64,000 nt of DNA, taken from the NCBI RefSeq assembly GCF_000993825.1, contig NZ_CP011114.1:1736001-1800000 (forward strand), written 5' to 3'. Positions 25,886-34,711 of the stretch are shown piece after piece. Numbering within the stretch: position 1 is the stretch's first letter; the number at the start of each line of letters is the position of its first letter. Under the pieces are notes generated by a model. It ran no database searches. It worked only from the letters and a program-made list of their open reading frames with translations, and was not told where the DNA came from. The stretch comes from Paenibacillus durus ATCC 35681 (GTDB taxonomy: Bacteria > Bacillota > Bacilli > Paenibacillales > Paenibacillaceae). Position numbers and translations under genes: made by a program.

Positions 25886-26233
25886 TCATGCCTCAAGTAG
25901 TGTTTTTAATTCAATGATCCGTTCTCCGGCAATGTCCAGCACAGACTGTGGAACAGTTGACTCGTATTCCAGACCGTGGGGAAAGGTCGCTTTGCCCAGG
26001 TAAACGGCTTCAATCGCAAGTACCGCGTCCGGCTTCTCCAGTTTGCCCTCGACAGCGCGAGTGTTGATCCGCAGAAAGTAATCCCCGCCGCCAGCAGCGT
26101 CTTCGATTTTACAGTCATACGTAGCCCGGTAGTACTCCCACTGCCAGCGGATGAAACCAGCCTTTTCGGCGCTCTCGTCCAGATACTGAAGATCGCTTTG
26201 CAGCCCTATAAGCCCCGTATTCTCAAAAATCAT
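25886..26233 (-). CDS. yugN: YugN-like protein
   Basis: 115 aa protein of the YugN family, function unknown. Recognised from GFIRWQWEYYRATYDCKIED, YFLRINTRAVEGKLEKPDAVL and the C-terminal HGLEYESTVPQSVLD. Beta-rich, soluble, no signal peptide. It ends 14 bases before ftsW on the same strand, probably as an operon. GTTGGC-rich DNA before the start gives only a weak ribosome site. Confidence 0.85.
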   Translation of the reverse strand: MIFENTGLIGLQSDLQYLDESAEKAGFIRWQWEYYRATYDCKIEDAAGGGDYFLRINTRAVEGKLEKPDAVLAIEAVYLGKATFPHGLEYESTVPQSVLDIAGERIIELKTLLEA

Positions 26234-26457
26234 TGGCGTGCCAACCCCCTTATGAAATAAATCAAATAAAGGTAACCATTTGGCCCAATACCGTATTCTA
26301 CCTCATGATATTATGTTTAACAGGGCTATGCAAGACTGAAAGCGGGATGGAATACCCCGTTTCTGCCATTTCTGATACAATAAAAGAATACTGCCGCTTC
26401 AGGAAGGACAGCCCTTACGGGCGATTCTTCTTTTGGGGAGCGGATTAGGCGAAGGGA

Positions 26458-27648
26458 ATGGATAATATGGAGCAAAAACCGATTGAAATGCTGCAGCCGG
26501 ATATGGTGGAGTGGCGCCGTTATTTGCATCAGCATCCCGAGCTGTCTTACCAGGAGCGGGAGACATCGGCTTTTGTGGCTGAGAATTTGGAAAGCTTCGG
26601 GATTGAAGTGAGGAGAAGCGAGTCTGGGTATGGCGTAATTGGAATATTAAAAGGTGTACAGCCGGGAAAGACGGTAGTCCTTCGGGCGGATATGGACGCT
26701 CTGCCCATTCAGGACGAGAAGGAATGCGACTATGCTTCAAAAAAATCCGGCGTGATGCATGCTTGCGGGCATGACGGGCACACCTCCATCCTGCTGGCTG
26801 CAGCGAGTTATTACAGCAGCCGCAGGAATGAGCTGCGCGGCGAGGTGCGGTTCCTATTCCAGCCTGCAGAAGAGGTATGCCCGGGCGGAGCGCTTGGCCT
26901 GATCGGCGAAGGGGTGCTGGAAGGAGCCGACGCCGTGTACGGGCTGCATCTGTGGACGACGCTGCCGGTTGGAACGGTGGCAAGCGCGCCCGGTCCGCTG
27001 ATGGCGTCGGCGGACGAATTCTTTATCGATATTATCGGCAAGGGAGGACATGCCGGCATGCCGCACCGGACGATCGACAGCATTGCGGCGGGAGCGGCGC
27101 TCGTCACGCAGCTTCACAGCATTATCAGCCGCTTCGTTGACCCGCTGCAACCGGCCGTCCTAAGCGTAGGCACCATTCAGGGCGGATATGCGCAAAATGT
27201 TGTTGCGGAACGGTGCCGGATTACCGGAACGGTCCGGGCATACAATACGGAGACCCGGGAGCTGCTGAGACGCAGAATCGAAGAAATGGTGGCATCCGTT
27301 CCCGCGGCCTACGGCGCGGAATCGAAGCTGGATTATTTAATGGGCTATCCGCCGCTTGTTAATGATGAAGGGGAGGCGGCCCGCTTTTTCCGGGAAGCGC
27401 CTGCGGCGCTGGGCAGTTCGGTACGGGTTGAACGGATCGAGAAGCAGATGCCGGCCGAGGATTTTGCCTATTATGTAAATGAGATTCCCGGGTGTTTCAT
27501 GTTCGTGGGGGCTGGAAATCCCGAGAAGAACGCGTCATATCCGCATCATCACGCGAAATTCGATTTCGACGAAGAAGCGATGCTGCACGGACTTAAGCTG
27601 CTGGTCGCCATGACGGATTCCTGTCTAAACGAAGCGGCGGCCGAATAA
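26458..27648 (+). CDS. M20 family amidohydrolase (hippuricase/aminoacylase type)
   Basis: Zinc hydrolase releasing amino acids from N-acyl derivatives, 396 aa. Metal and catalytic motifs: RADMDALPIQ, MHACGHDGHTS and FQPAEEVCPGGA, with the dimerisation/lid domain at about 185-300 (GKGGHAGMPHRTIDS) and the last ligand in PHHHAKFDFDE. Relatives include AmhX, HipO and N-acetyl-diaminopimelate deacetylase; substrate cannot be fixed. AAGGG is only 2 bases before the first ATG, and a second ATG at 26467 has better spacing. No dap genes adjoin it. Confidence 0.88.
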   Translation: MDNMEQKPIEMLQPDMVEWRRYLHQHPELSYQERETSAFVAENLESFGIEVRRSESGYGVIGILKGVQPGKTVVLRADMDALPIQDEKECDYASKKSGVMHACGHDGHTSILLAAASYYSSRRNELRGEVRFLFQPAEEVCPGGALGLIGEGVLEGADAVYGLHLWTTLPVGTVASAPGPLMASADEFFIDIIGKGGHAGMPHRTIDSIAAGAALVTQLHSIISRFVDPLQPAVLSVGTIQGGYAQNVVAERCRITGTVRAYNTETRELLRRRIEEMVASVPAAYGAESKLDYLMGYPPLVNDEGEAARFFREAPAALGSSVRVERIEKQMPAEDFAYYVNEIPGCFMFVGAGNPEKNASYPHHHAKFDFDEEAMLHGLKLLVAMTDSCLNEAAAE

Positions 27649-27758
27649 TTTTACGGTAACCGGAGAACCTATTTACGTAATACGGATGCCAATGCGCCTT
27701 CGGCGTTTATCGCCGGCTGTCGGCTGTGTCATCCGTAAAGCGAAAGGAGGGTTCTTCA

Positions 27759-28196
27759 TTGAAGAAAACAGTTCAGGAAGTTATGACCACCCAGCCGGTT
27801 ACGGTGACCCTGCAGGACAATATTTATGAAGCGGCCGTCAAAATGCGAGATAATGACACCGGATTTATTCCTGTCGTTGATTTTTCCGACGGCAATACGC
27901 TCATCGGCGTCGTTACCGACCGCGACCTTGTCATCCGCGGATATGCCGAGAAGCATTCGGGATCGACATCGGTGGAGAGAGTAATGACTACAGGGATTCG
28001 CTGTGCTTCGCAATCCACGTCAGTCGATGAAGCCGCCGAATTGATGGCTTCGCAGCAAATCCGCCGCCTGCCGGTAACGGACGGCAAGAAGCTGATCGGA
28101 GTCGTGTCCCTCGGCGATTTGGCTGTGCGCAATATTTTTGCCGATAATGCCGGAGCCGCGCTGTCCGATATATCCGAGCAGCATGGCCTGCACTAG
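27759..28196 (+). CDS. CBS-domain pair protein (YlbB-like)
   Basis: 145 aa, two tandem CBS domains (about 8-62 and 72-128), a module that binds adenine nucleotides. Repeats begin VMTTQPVTVTLQDNIYEAA and VMTTGIRCASQSTSVDEAA. A TTG start is chosen because AAAGGAGG lies 8 bases upstream; a GTG at 27726 would place that site inside the gene. B. subtilis has a like-sized CBS protein (YlbB) in its ylb cluster near ylbF/ylbG, which also lie nearby here. Confidence 0.87.
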   Translation: MKKTVQEVMTTQPVTVTLQDNIYEAAVKMRDNDTGFIPVVDFSDGNTLIGVVTDRDLVIRGYAEKHSGSTSVERVMTTGIRCASQSTSVDEAAELMASQQIRRLPVTDGKKLIGVVSLGDLAVRNIFADNAGAALSDISEQHGLH

Positions 28197-28213
28197 AACT
28201 GTTCTTATCTATG

Positions 28214-28248
28214 AGCTCATTCCCGGGTTGCCGGGATGGGCTTTTTCC
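28214..28248 (+). terminator. Terminator after the CBS gene
   Basis: AGCTCATTCCCGG and CCGGGATGGGCT arms, then TTTTT. Confidence 0.75.
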
Positions 28249-28295
28249 TATTGCAGCAAAATAGAGAAGAAAGGATTTGCAAGAAGGAGATGGAT

Positions 28296-30017
28296 GTGAT
28301 TAATAAGGGTCCTTGTCTAGTGCGCAGAGACCGGACAGTACTGCTGGATTGCAGCCACCCGGAGTTCGAAGCGGCCCGGGACCGTCTGCCGATGTTCGCG
28401 GAGCTGGTCAAGAGTCCTCCGCTTTATCATACATATCGGATAACTCCGCTGTCGCTGTGGAATGCGGCCGCGCTGGGAGCCTCGGCGGACGGAATCGCGG
28501 AATGCCTTGAACAGCTGTCCGGGCGCGGGCTGCCTTCCGGGCTTGCGGAAGAAATGAAGCTGCTGATGTCGAGATATGGGAGACTTACATTACATTCGGC
28601 AGATGGAGCGGAGAGGCTGCTGCTGCGCGGCGACAGCGAAGAGCTTCTGAATGAGCCGGAGGTGGGAGCGGTCGCAGCCGCCTGCGGGTTTCACAGAACG
28701 GGTCCGCTTGAAATGACCGGTAGCGCAGCCTGCCGGGGAATGCTGAAGCAGGAGCTGGCCCGGGCCGGATACCCGGTGCTGGACAGCGCCGGGTACCATC
28801 AGGGCGAAGCGCTGGATATCAGCTGGAAGAAAGCCGATGCTTCCTTCCAGTTGAGGGATTACCAGCGGGAAGCGGCTCAACGGTTCGAGGCTTTCGGCGG
28901 CAGCGGGATTATCGTTCTGCCCTGCGGCGCGGGCAAGACCATCGTCGGTCTGGCCGTGCTGGAGGCTTCACAATGCGAGACGCTGATCCTTACGTCCAAT
29001 GCGACCTCGGTTCGCCAGTGGACCGAGGAGCTGAAGATGCGGACCAATCTGGCTCCCGAATCTATCGGTGAATATACCGGCGAACGGCGGCAGGTGCGGC
29101 CGGTTACGGTCGCGACCTATCAAATGCTGACGCACCGCGTTTCCAAAAGCGAAGGGTTTAAGCATATGGGGCTCTTCAACGAACGGAATTGGGGGCTGAT
29201 CGTGTACGATGAAGTGCATCTGCTTCCCGCTCCGGTCTTTCGGGCAACAGCCGAAATTCAGGCTACACGCCGTCTCGGCCTTACCGCTACACTGGTCAGG
29301 GAAGACGGGCGGGAGGGAGATGTTTTCTCCCTGATTGGTCCCAAAATCTATGACTGCCCCTGGAAGACGCTGGAGCGCCGGGGTTGGATCGCCGCCGTAC
29401 AGTGTCTGGAGGTTCCGGTTCCGATGGAACCGGAGCTGAAGAAGCAGTATCTGTACGGAACGGCCAAAGAAAAGTTTCGTCTCGCTTCAGTCAATCCCGT
29501 CAAAGCGGAAATGGCGGCGAAGATCATCAAGGCACACAAAGGAGCGTCCATCCTGGTCATCGGCCAGTATCTTGACCAGCTTGCGGAGCTGGCTGCAGTC
29601 GTCGGAGCGCCGGTCATTACCGGGAAGACACCGCAGCAGGAGCGGGCTAAATTGTACAATGCATTCAATGAAGGCATTTTGCCGGTACTGATCGTATCCA
29701 AGGTTGCCAACTTTGCGGTCAACCTTCCGGATGCCTCGGTTGCCATCGAGGTGTCGGGCGCGTTCGGCTCCCGTCAGGAGGAAGCGCAGCGGCTGGGCCG
29801 GGTGCTGCGCCCGAAGCGGGGAGACAACCGGGCTTATTTCTATACGCTGGTAACGGAAGACAGCAGAGAGCAGGAGTTCGCGCTCAGGCGGCGGCTGTTT
29901 TTGACGGAGCAGGGCTATGAGTATACCGTGATGCCTAATTTCGGCGAAGAAACTTTGGCAAGGTTTGAAGAACCGAAATGCGGGAACCCGCGCCAAGAGG
30001 AGGCTTCAGGATCATAA
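28296..30017 (+). CDS. Bacterial XPB-type DNA helicase
   Basis: Superfamily 2 helicase, about 573 aa, of the XPB/ERCC3 group. An N-terminal helicase-associated domain (to about 185) precedes motif I LPCGAGKT, motif II VYDEVHLLPA (DEVH), motif III GLTATLVREDG and motif VI QRLGRVLRPKRG. The RED element characteristic of XPB is present in VREDG. AAGGAG abuts the ATG at 28290 and lies 6 bases before the GTG at 28296, so the latter is chosen. The stop overlaps the next start (TAATG). Mycobacterial XPB unwinds DNA 3'-5'; a repair role here is inference. Confidence 0.9.
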   Translation: MINKGPCLVRRDRTVLLDCSHPEFEAARDRLPMFAELVKSPPLYHTYRITPLSLWNAAALGASADGIAECLEQLSGRGLPSGLAEEMKLLMSRYGRLTLHSADGAERLLLRGDSEELLNEPEVGAVAAACGFHRTGPLEMTGSAACRGMLKQELARAGYPVLDSAGYHQGEALDISWKKADASFQLRDYQREAAQRFEAFGGSGIIVLPCGAGKTIVGLAVLEASQCETLILTSNATSVRQWTEELKMRTNLAPESIGEYTGERRQVRPVTVATYQMLTHRVSKSEGFKHMGLFNERNWGLIVYDEVHLLPAPVFRATAEIQATRRLGLTATLVREDGREGDVFSLIGPKIYDCPWKTLERRGWIAAVQCLEVPVPMEPELKKQYLYGTAKEKFRLASVNPVKAEMAAKIIKAHKGASILVIGQYLDQLAELAAVVGAPVITGKTPQQERAKLYNAFNEGILPVLIVSKVANFAVNLPDASVAIEVSGAFGSRQEEAQRLGRVLRPKRGDNRAYFYTLVTEDSREQEFALRRRLFLTEQGYEYTVMPNFGEETLARFEEPKCGNPRQEEASGS

Positions 30018-31966
30018 TGACGATGAATGACCGAGGAATCAGCGGTGGAGATGCGGAGCTTCAGAGGCTGTCCGGCGATGCATGCAGCGTGCTGAAACGA
30101 ATCTGCGCGGCGCACGCGGACCATCCGTTTCAGGAAGGAAGGGAAGATTCGCTTCGTCCGTCTGAAATGACCCGCGCCGAATTCAGATTGGCGCTTTCGG
30201 AGCTTTGGCGGGAGGGATGGCTCGCAGCGGTGCGGAAAATCGGGGGGGAGAGAATATTCTATATTCCGTCTGGAAGATGGGAGACTGCGCAGAATCACTT
30301 TTTCCCTATAACTCCTCCTACCTTGAGTTCAGACGGGATTCATTTGTCCGCCCAGGCGGACCCGGGGCTCGCGGGAGAACTGTTCCGCGCACTGCTGTTT
30401 GCGGCGGAGGAAGGACTGCCTCTGACCGCCAAAGGGGCCGTCCATAAAAAATATGTTAACTTGCTCGCCGCTAAGCTTCAGCTGAACGAGCGGCATTTAC
30501 AGGGGCTGGGCCTGCGCTCGCCTTATCCGGAAGACTATCCTCTCCCTGCAATCTTGGCTATGGATCTGCTGCTTCATCTGGGGCTGCTTGAACGGGGTCA
30601 GCAGGCTTATTCGCTCGCGGCCCCCTCGGTGGAGAATTGGCTGCGCCTCGATGACAGCGAGATGTTTGCGCTGCTTCTGAGCGCAGTCTCCCGGCGATAC
30701 GGCCGCCGGACGGCCGCCGACCGGCATTTCCGCTGTCTGATCGCTCGCCCGGCATATCTTCCGGGACGATGGTATTCACTGAAGGATACGGTCGGCTGGA
30801 TGGAGGCCCAAGGGCTGTCAGCGCCCGGGGATAGAGCCGCGCTTATGGAGGCGTCCGTCGCATGGCTGAACGGCCTTGCCGGATTCGGCTGGTGCGAAGC
30901 CGGCGTCACCGCTGAAGGAAGTCCTTGCTTCCGCTGGACTTCCGTGAAGCCGCAGGCGGAGCAGCCTATAAAGAAGGCGGGTCAAGCTGCGGAGCGGATT
31001 ATCGTACAGCCGGATCTTGAGGTGCTCGTACCGGAGGAGACATCATATAGCCTTCGCTGGAGTCTGGCGTGCTTCGCTGAGCTGGATCAGTGCGATGGCA
31101 TGTGGAGCTTCAGGCTAACCAGGGAGCGGCTGGAGCGGGCATCCGGCAGAGGGATGTCTCCGCAAGAGATCATAGCCTGGCTGGACCGATGCGCGGATCA
31201 CGGTCTGCCTGGCGAGGTCAGAGCCGTACTCGGCCAATGGAGCCGCGATATCGGCCGTACGGCGCTTGCAGAGACGCTGGTGCTCTCCTGCAGAAACGAG
31301 CAGGATGCCGATTTAATTGCCGGGCATCCCCGGCTGCTGGGCAGCCTGGAAAGGCTCGGCCCCCGCCATTTCGGGGTGAGCCGCGACCAGGCTAACCTGG
31401 TCCGCAAGGAGCTCGCTTCAGCCGGTATGGCTCCGCTGGAAGGGCTGCCCAGCCGAAGCGATGAAGCGAAGAGCGCTGATGGATTGTTTCGTCTAAGCAG
31501 CCCCCCATCCGGGGAGAGCGAACCTGGCCTCCAATTTACGCTGCCGTCCGATCCCGCCGCAGGGCTGTGGCGCGGCGATGATTATGCCGCCGCCCTGCCG
31601 CCGGAGATGCCGCCGACGCTAGCGTCACCCAAGGAGCTATGGCCGGATTCGGCGGATGTGCCGTCCATGTGGATCAAAGAAAGGCGCCGATACCACGCTT
31701 CAACTGCCCGTCTGATTATGGAACAAGCCATGAAATGGGGGACGAAGGTAAGGCTAACCATGGAAGAACAGACATGTGAATTTATTCCCTCCCGCATTTT
31801 GCCGGGAGCGTGGAAGGTATCCGGATATTTACTCGGCGAATCCGGCGAGACTTCGCAAGAACGGGAGCTTTCCGATGAGGACTGGGACAAGATTCAGCTC
31901 GTCGTTCCCTCATTTCCCGCCGTTCCCCCTTCTGCTCCGGGCGGCGGTTGTGGTATGATGGGATAG
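30017..31966 (+). CDS. Helicase-associated partner protein of XPB
   Basis: 649 aa, coupled to the XPB gene by TAATG. It has no Walker A motif. Residues about 320-480 (RIIVQPDLEVLVPEETSY..., LAETLVLSCRNEQDADLIAGHP) match the Helicase_C_3-like region of the large proteins found beside bacterial XPB genes, for example next to Rv0861c in Mycobacterium. The N-terminal half is helical with winged-helix-like segments (SEMTRAEFRLALSELWREGWL). AGGAGG lies 13 bases before the ATG. Role unknown; pairing suggests a regulatory or DNA-binding subunit. Confidence 0.75.
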   Translation: MTMNDRGISGGDAELQRLSGDACSVLKRICAAHADHPFQEGREDSLRPSEMTRAEFRLALSELWREGWLAAVRKIGGERIFYIPSGRWETAQNHFFPITPPTLSSDGIHLSAQADPGLAGELFRALLFAAEEGLPLTAKGAVHKKYVNLLAAKLQLNERHLQGLGLRSPYPEDYPLPAILAMDLLLHLGLLERGQQAYSLAAPSVENWLRLDDSEMFALLLSAVSRRYGRRTAADRHFRCLIARPAYLPGRWYSLKDTVGWMEAQGLSAPGDRAALMEASVAWLNGLAGFGWCEAGVTAEGSPCFRWTSVKPQAEQPIKKAGQAAERIIVQPDLEVLVPEETSYSLRWSLACFAELDQCDGMWSFRLTRERLERASGRGMSPQEIIAWLDRCADHGLPGEVRAVLGQWSRDIGRTALAETLVLSCRNEQDADLIAGHPRLLGSLERLGPRHFGVSRDQANLVRKELASAGMAPLEGLPSRSDEAKSADGLFRLSSPPSGESEPGLQFTLPSDPAAGLWRGDDYAAALPPEMPPTLASPKELWPDSADVPSMWIKERRRYHASTARLIMEQAMKWGTKVRLTMEEQTCEFIPSRILPGAWKVSGYLLGESGETSQERELSDEDWDKIQLVVPSFPAVPPSAPGGGCGMMG

Positions 31967-32004
31967 TCCACCCGAATAGTGGAACACCCATTACGGAAGT
32001 CGAG

Positions 32005-32451
32005 ATGAAATTCATGAGCGTAGCGGAATATAATACGGTCGATATGGCCGAAGTGCTGACGGGCGCCTATGAATTGGGCGATATGATTAACCAATCCGCT
32101 GAAGTAGCGGATTATTTATACTGGAAGGGACGGGTTGCCGCCAATTCTGATATCCAGAACTTGGTCGGAAAGCTTCGGAGCAAGAAAGAACTTTTCGAGG
32201 AAACCGAGCGTTTCGGCCACTTCCATCCGAATTATCATGCAGCCAAGGAAGAGGTTGGGGCGGTGGAGGCCGAATTGGATGAATTCGAGGAGGTTGCCCG
32301 CTTCAAGCTGGCGGAGAAGGCGCTGGACGATATGCTCCATTCCATGTCGGAGACGATTGCCTATGCGGTTTCGGACAACATCAAGGTTCCCGGCAATGAT
32401 CCTTTGCCTAAAGGCGGCTGCGGCAGCGGAGGCAAATGCTCCTGCGGCTGA
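32005..32451 (+). CDS. ylbF: YlbF/RicF family regulator
   Basis: 148 aa helical protein of the YlbF/YmcA family; with YmcA and YaaT it forms the Ric complex that affects mRNA processing, competence, sporulation and biofilm formation. The C-terminus GGCGSGGKCSCG keeps the Cys cluster that holds a [4Fe-4S] centre in the Ric complex. FHPNYHAAKEEVGAVEAELDEFEEVARFK is the conserved helix pair. The ATG at 32005 (GGAAG 5 bases before) gives the usual length; frames open further upstream. ylbG follows, as in B. subtilis. Confidence 0.9.
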   Translation: MKFMSVAEYNTVDMAEVLTGAYELGDMINQSAEVADYLYWKGRVAANSDIQNLVGKLRSKKELFEETERFGHFHPNYHAAKEEVGAVEAELDEFEEVARFKLAEKALDDMLHSMSETIAYAVSDNIKVPGNDPLPKGGCGSGGKCSCG

Positions 32452-32491
32452 TCCGCCAAAGGAAGCCCAATACAGAAAGGCGGAGTAGCGC

Positions 32492-32755
32492 ATGATTGCG
32501 GAACGCACAGGTTATATCATTTGGGTCAGCGACGTAAAAGCTGCGCGCAATTTGGAGAAATACGGCACCCTGCATTACATTTCACGGAAAATGCATTACG
32601 CGGTCATGTACGTAAATGCGGATCGTGCGGAGGAAATTATGAAGAACGTGCGCAGACTGTCTTACGTTCGCAAGATCGAGCGTTCATACCGGAATGAGCT
32701 GAAGACGGAGTACTCCGGCAGCGAACCGGACAAGACCCGCTATTACGGACTATAA
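32492..32755 (+). CDS. ylbG: YlbG family protein
   Basis: 87 aa DUF2129 protein, function unknown. Matches YlbG through RTGYIIWVSDVKAARNLEKYG, LHYISRKMHYAVMYVN and YVRKIERSYRNELKTEY. Basic, soluble. The ATG follows GGCGGAG by 8-9 bases. Probably co-transcribed with ylbF, from which it is separated by 40 bases, and followed by a strong terminator. Confidence 0.9.
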   Translation: MIAERTGYIIWVSDVKAARNLEKYGTLHYISRKMHYAVMYVNADRAEEIMKNVRRLSYVRKIERSYRNELKTEYSGSEPDKTRYYGL

Positions 32756-32796
32756 GCCATAGCTGCTCTTCAGGCAGATAGCATACTCTCTTTAAC

Positions 32797-32838
32797 CAAA
32801 AAGGAAGAAAGTCCCCTTCGGACCTCTTCCTTTTTTTT
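32797..32838 (+). terminator. Terminator after ylbG
   Basis: AAAAAGGAAGA...GTCC and GGAC...TCTTCCTTTTT arms with CCTTC loop and a run of eight T. Confidence 0.85.
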
Positions 32839-32946
32839 GTAACGGGACTTGGTTCTTAATAATTAAACTTATACGAATTATTCTTTGGGAAAATATTCCC
32901 GGATTTTACTGACAGTTAATAGTATAGTCCTATTATAAAATAATAA

Positions 32947-33090
32947 AGTGACTTGATGAAGCGGACAACAGCTGCGAATTGGCGGCGAAGACTAAGCAGG
33001 CGTCACTATATTCCTGATTGTGAATAGCCCAATATTCTACGGGAAGCGAACCCTTCTGCAACTGGATCGGTCAGCCGCTTCTTCTTGGAA
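32947..33090 (+). other. Probable structured 5' leader of the CBS-GGDEF gene
   Basis: The gap from 32839 to 33104 has no gene. AGTGAC (32947)/GTCACT (33002) is a 6-bp arm pair, GAATA/TATTC flanks six bases (33022-33036), and GAAGCGG (32958) could pair with CCGCTTC (33075) close to the ribosome site, competing with the local GAAGCG/CGCTTC hairpin of repeat copy C. A TATAAA box lies at about 32933. I found no GEMM or other known c-di-GMP riboswitch core. Confidence 0.35.
33031..33087. repeat. Hairpin repeat, copy C (diverged right half)
   Basis: Aligns with the right half of the copy at 51702-51803: both read TTCTACG, then G-R-GAA-R-CG, then a middle, then CAGCCG-Y-TTCTTCTTG. Arms GAAGCG (33043) and CGCTTC (33076) correspond to GAAACG and CGTTTC in the other copy, so both sides changed together. 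It ends 3 bases before the AAAGGAG of the following gene. Confidence 0.65.
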
Positions 33091-33104
33091 AGGAGCTTAG
33101 GTTG

Positions 33105-34070
33105 ATGCAGAATAAAGTTGGAGAAATAAGCCAGGTGATTCCGAGTATCGCTCCCGGAACCCGATGTGAGCGTGTAGACCGGATTTTCAAGGAAAATCCC
33201 ACGCTTCATGGGGTGGCTGTAACGGAGAATGATTACCCGATTGCTCTGATTATGAGAGTGAGATTTTACCAGAGAATCGGGACCTTATATGGCTACACGC
33301 TGTATATGGAAAGACCTGTACAGCTCATTATGGACCCTGATCCTTTGGTGGTTGACTATGATTGCCCCATTACTGAAGTCAGCAAGCTGGCAATGGGACG
33401 TGACAAAGAGAAACTGTATGACGATGTGGTGGTCACTTGCGGCGGTCAACTGTACGGCGCGGTCAGCGTCAGGGATTTGCTGCTCCATTTTGCCGAAATT
33501 CAAGCCGAGACAGCAAGTTTTATGAATCCACTTACCGGACTTCCAGGAAATGTGAGTATTAGCGAGTGGTTAAAGGGGGCGCTGGGACAGGAGCACTACA
33601 GCGTGCTTTATTTTGACCTAGATAATTTCAAAGCTTATAACGATACATATGGGTTCAAAGAAGGAGACCGGCTGCTTCAGTGGACGGCGGATCTGATCAA
33701 AAACGGCATGGGTCCCACGGGAGGACTTGTCGGACATATTGGGGGCGACGATTTTATCGTCGTTCTGGATCATCATCATTATGGAGACTCCTGCCGGTCG
33801 GTTCTGCGCGCGTTCGATGAGACGATCAGAGGCTTCTACTCCGAGGCGCATTTTATGAGACAGTCTGTGCTGGCCGAGAACCGCTCTGGAAAAATGGAAG
33901 AAATCCCGCTCGTGTCGCTATCGGTTGCCGTTGTAACTAACCGCTTTCGCAGCTTCAATTTAATAGAAGAGATTGCTGCTGAAGCTGCAAGCCTGAAAAA
34001 AAGATGCAAGCTGCACAAGGGCAGCTGTCTGATCGACGACAGTCATTTGGAGCCCCGGGCTTATGTATAG
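33105..34070 (+). CDS. CBS-like/GGDEF diguanylate cyclase
   Basis: 321 aa soluble protein. The N-terminal part (about 20-135) looks like a CBS-type pair: RIFKENPTLHGVAVTENDYPIALIMR and VTCGGQLYGAVSVRDLL. The GGDEF domain (about 150-300) has LTGLPGN, YFDLDNFKAYNDTYGFKEGD and the active loop IGGDDF at about 213 (Asp for Glu), a change seen in some active cyclases. No RxxD I-site is found five residues before. The ATG has AGGAG 9 bases upstream; an adjacent TTG is not used. Its leader carries a hairpin repeat. Confidence 0.85.
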   Translation: MQNKVGEISQVIPSIAPGTRCERVDRIFKENPTLHGVAVTENDYPIALIMRVRFYQRIGTLYGYTLYMERPVQLIMDPDPLVVDYDCPITEVSKLAMGRDKEKLYDDVVVTCGGQLYGAVSVRDLLLHFAEIQAETASFMNPLTGLPGNVSISEWLKGALGQEHYSVLYFDLDNFKAYNDTYGFKEGDRLLQWTADLIKNGMGPTGGLVGHIGGDDFIVVLDHHHYGDSCRSVLRAFDETIRGFYSEAHFMRQSVLAENRSGKMEEIPLVSLSVAVVTNRFRSFNLIEEIAAEAASLKKRCKLHKGSCLIDDSHLEPRAYV

Positions 34071-34166
34071 CTCCTAAGGGTCAAACTTGTATATCCCGCT
34101 CCTGTGGTGGTAAGATGACATCAATACATGCGCGCCAAGACCCTTTATGGTTGGAGTGTGATAACT

Positions 34167-34604
34167 ATGCGCGATAATAAGACTGGCAGCTGGGGCGCTC
34201 ACGAGCCGTTCTATGTTATGCTGAATGAGTACAGAATCGCCGACCTTGTGATCACAGCCCATGCAAGAAGCCGTTATGAGGGACGGGGCCAAAGCGACGG
34301 ACAGCCCGGCAAAGATGCCGCTTACTGGCTGTGGCAGTGTCTTAAGCAAAAAAGGGTGCGGGCGCATTCTCCGGCGGAGCCGGAAATGTATGTAGTTGAT
34401 AATGATCTGGTGATGGCGGCGCGCATTGTGGAAATTCCGGACGAGTCCGATCTTTACGGGAATCCGCTCTACAAGCTGATCGTCGTTTCGTTTCTCGGAA
34501 AAATGTCGGAAAATATTGATCTTCGGGATCTGAAGACTTATTATGCCCGGCAGCAAAGTTCACGGCGGATAACTCTCATGCAGAGCGGCCGGAAGAGGCG
34601 GTAG
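34167..34604 (+). CDS. Conserved-looking hypothetical protein
   Basis: 145 aa, unrecognised. Mixed alpha/beta soluble protein: EYRIADLVITAHARSRYEGRG, a helical KDAAYWLWQCLKQKRVRA, then beta-rich YVVDNDLVMAARIVEIPDESDLYGNPLYKLIVVSFLG and a basic C-terminus ending GRKRR. The AHARSRYEGR stretch recalls DUF4258-like folds, only a guess. A GGAG 10 bases before the ATG at 34167 sets the start. Follows the GGDEF gene by 96 bases; own terminator. Confidence 0.65.
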   Translation: MRDNKTGSWGAHEPFYVMLNEYRIADLVITAHARSRYEGRGQSDGQPGKDAAYWLWQCLKQKRVRAHSPAEPEMYVVDNDLVMAARIVEIPDESDLYGNPLYKLIVVSFLGKMSENIDLRDLKTYYARQQSSRRITLMQSGRKRR

Positions 34605-34631
34605 CAGAAAGTAAACCATAAGGCGAAGAGG

Positions 34632-34657
34632 CATGCGGCTGAGCCGCATGTCTTTTT
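34632..34657 (+). terminator. Terminator after the hypothetical gene
   Basis: CATGCGGC-TGA-GCCGCATG perfect hairpin followed by TCTTTTT. Confidence 0.85.
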
Positions 34658-34711
34658 GAAATCTGAGAGCTCGATGAACATAAGTCTTAGTGATAATAGG
34701 AGTGTACGAGC

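Noticed and set aside
32839..33104. c-di-GMP riboswitch before the GGDEF gene
   Set aside because: Neither the GEMM-I core (GGGCAAACC-like plus tetraloop receptor) nor a GEMM-II pattern could be found.
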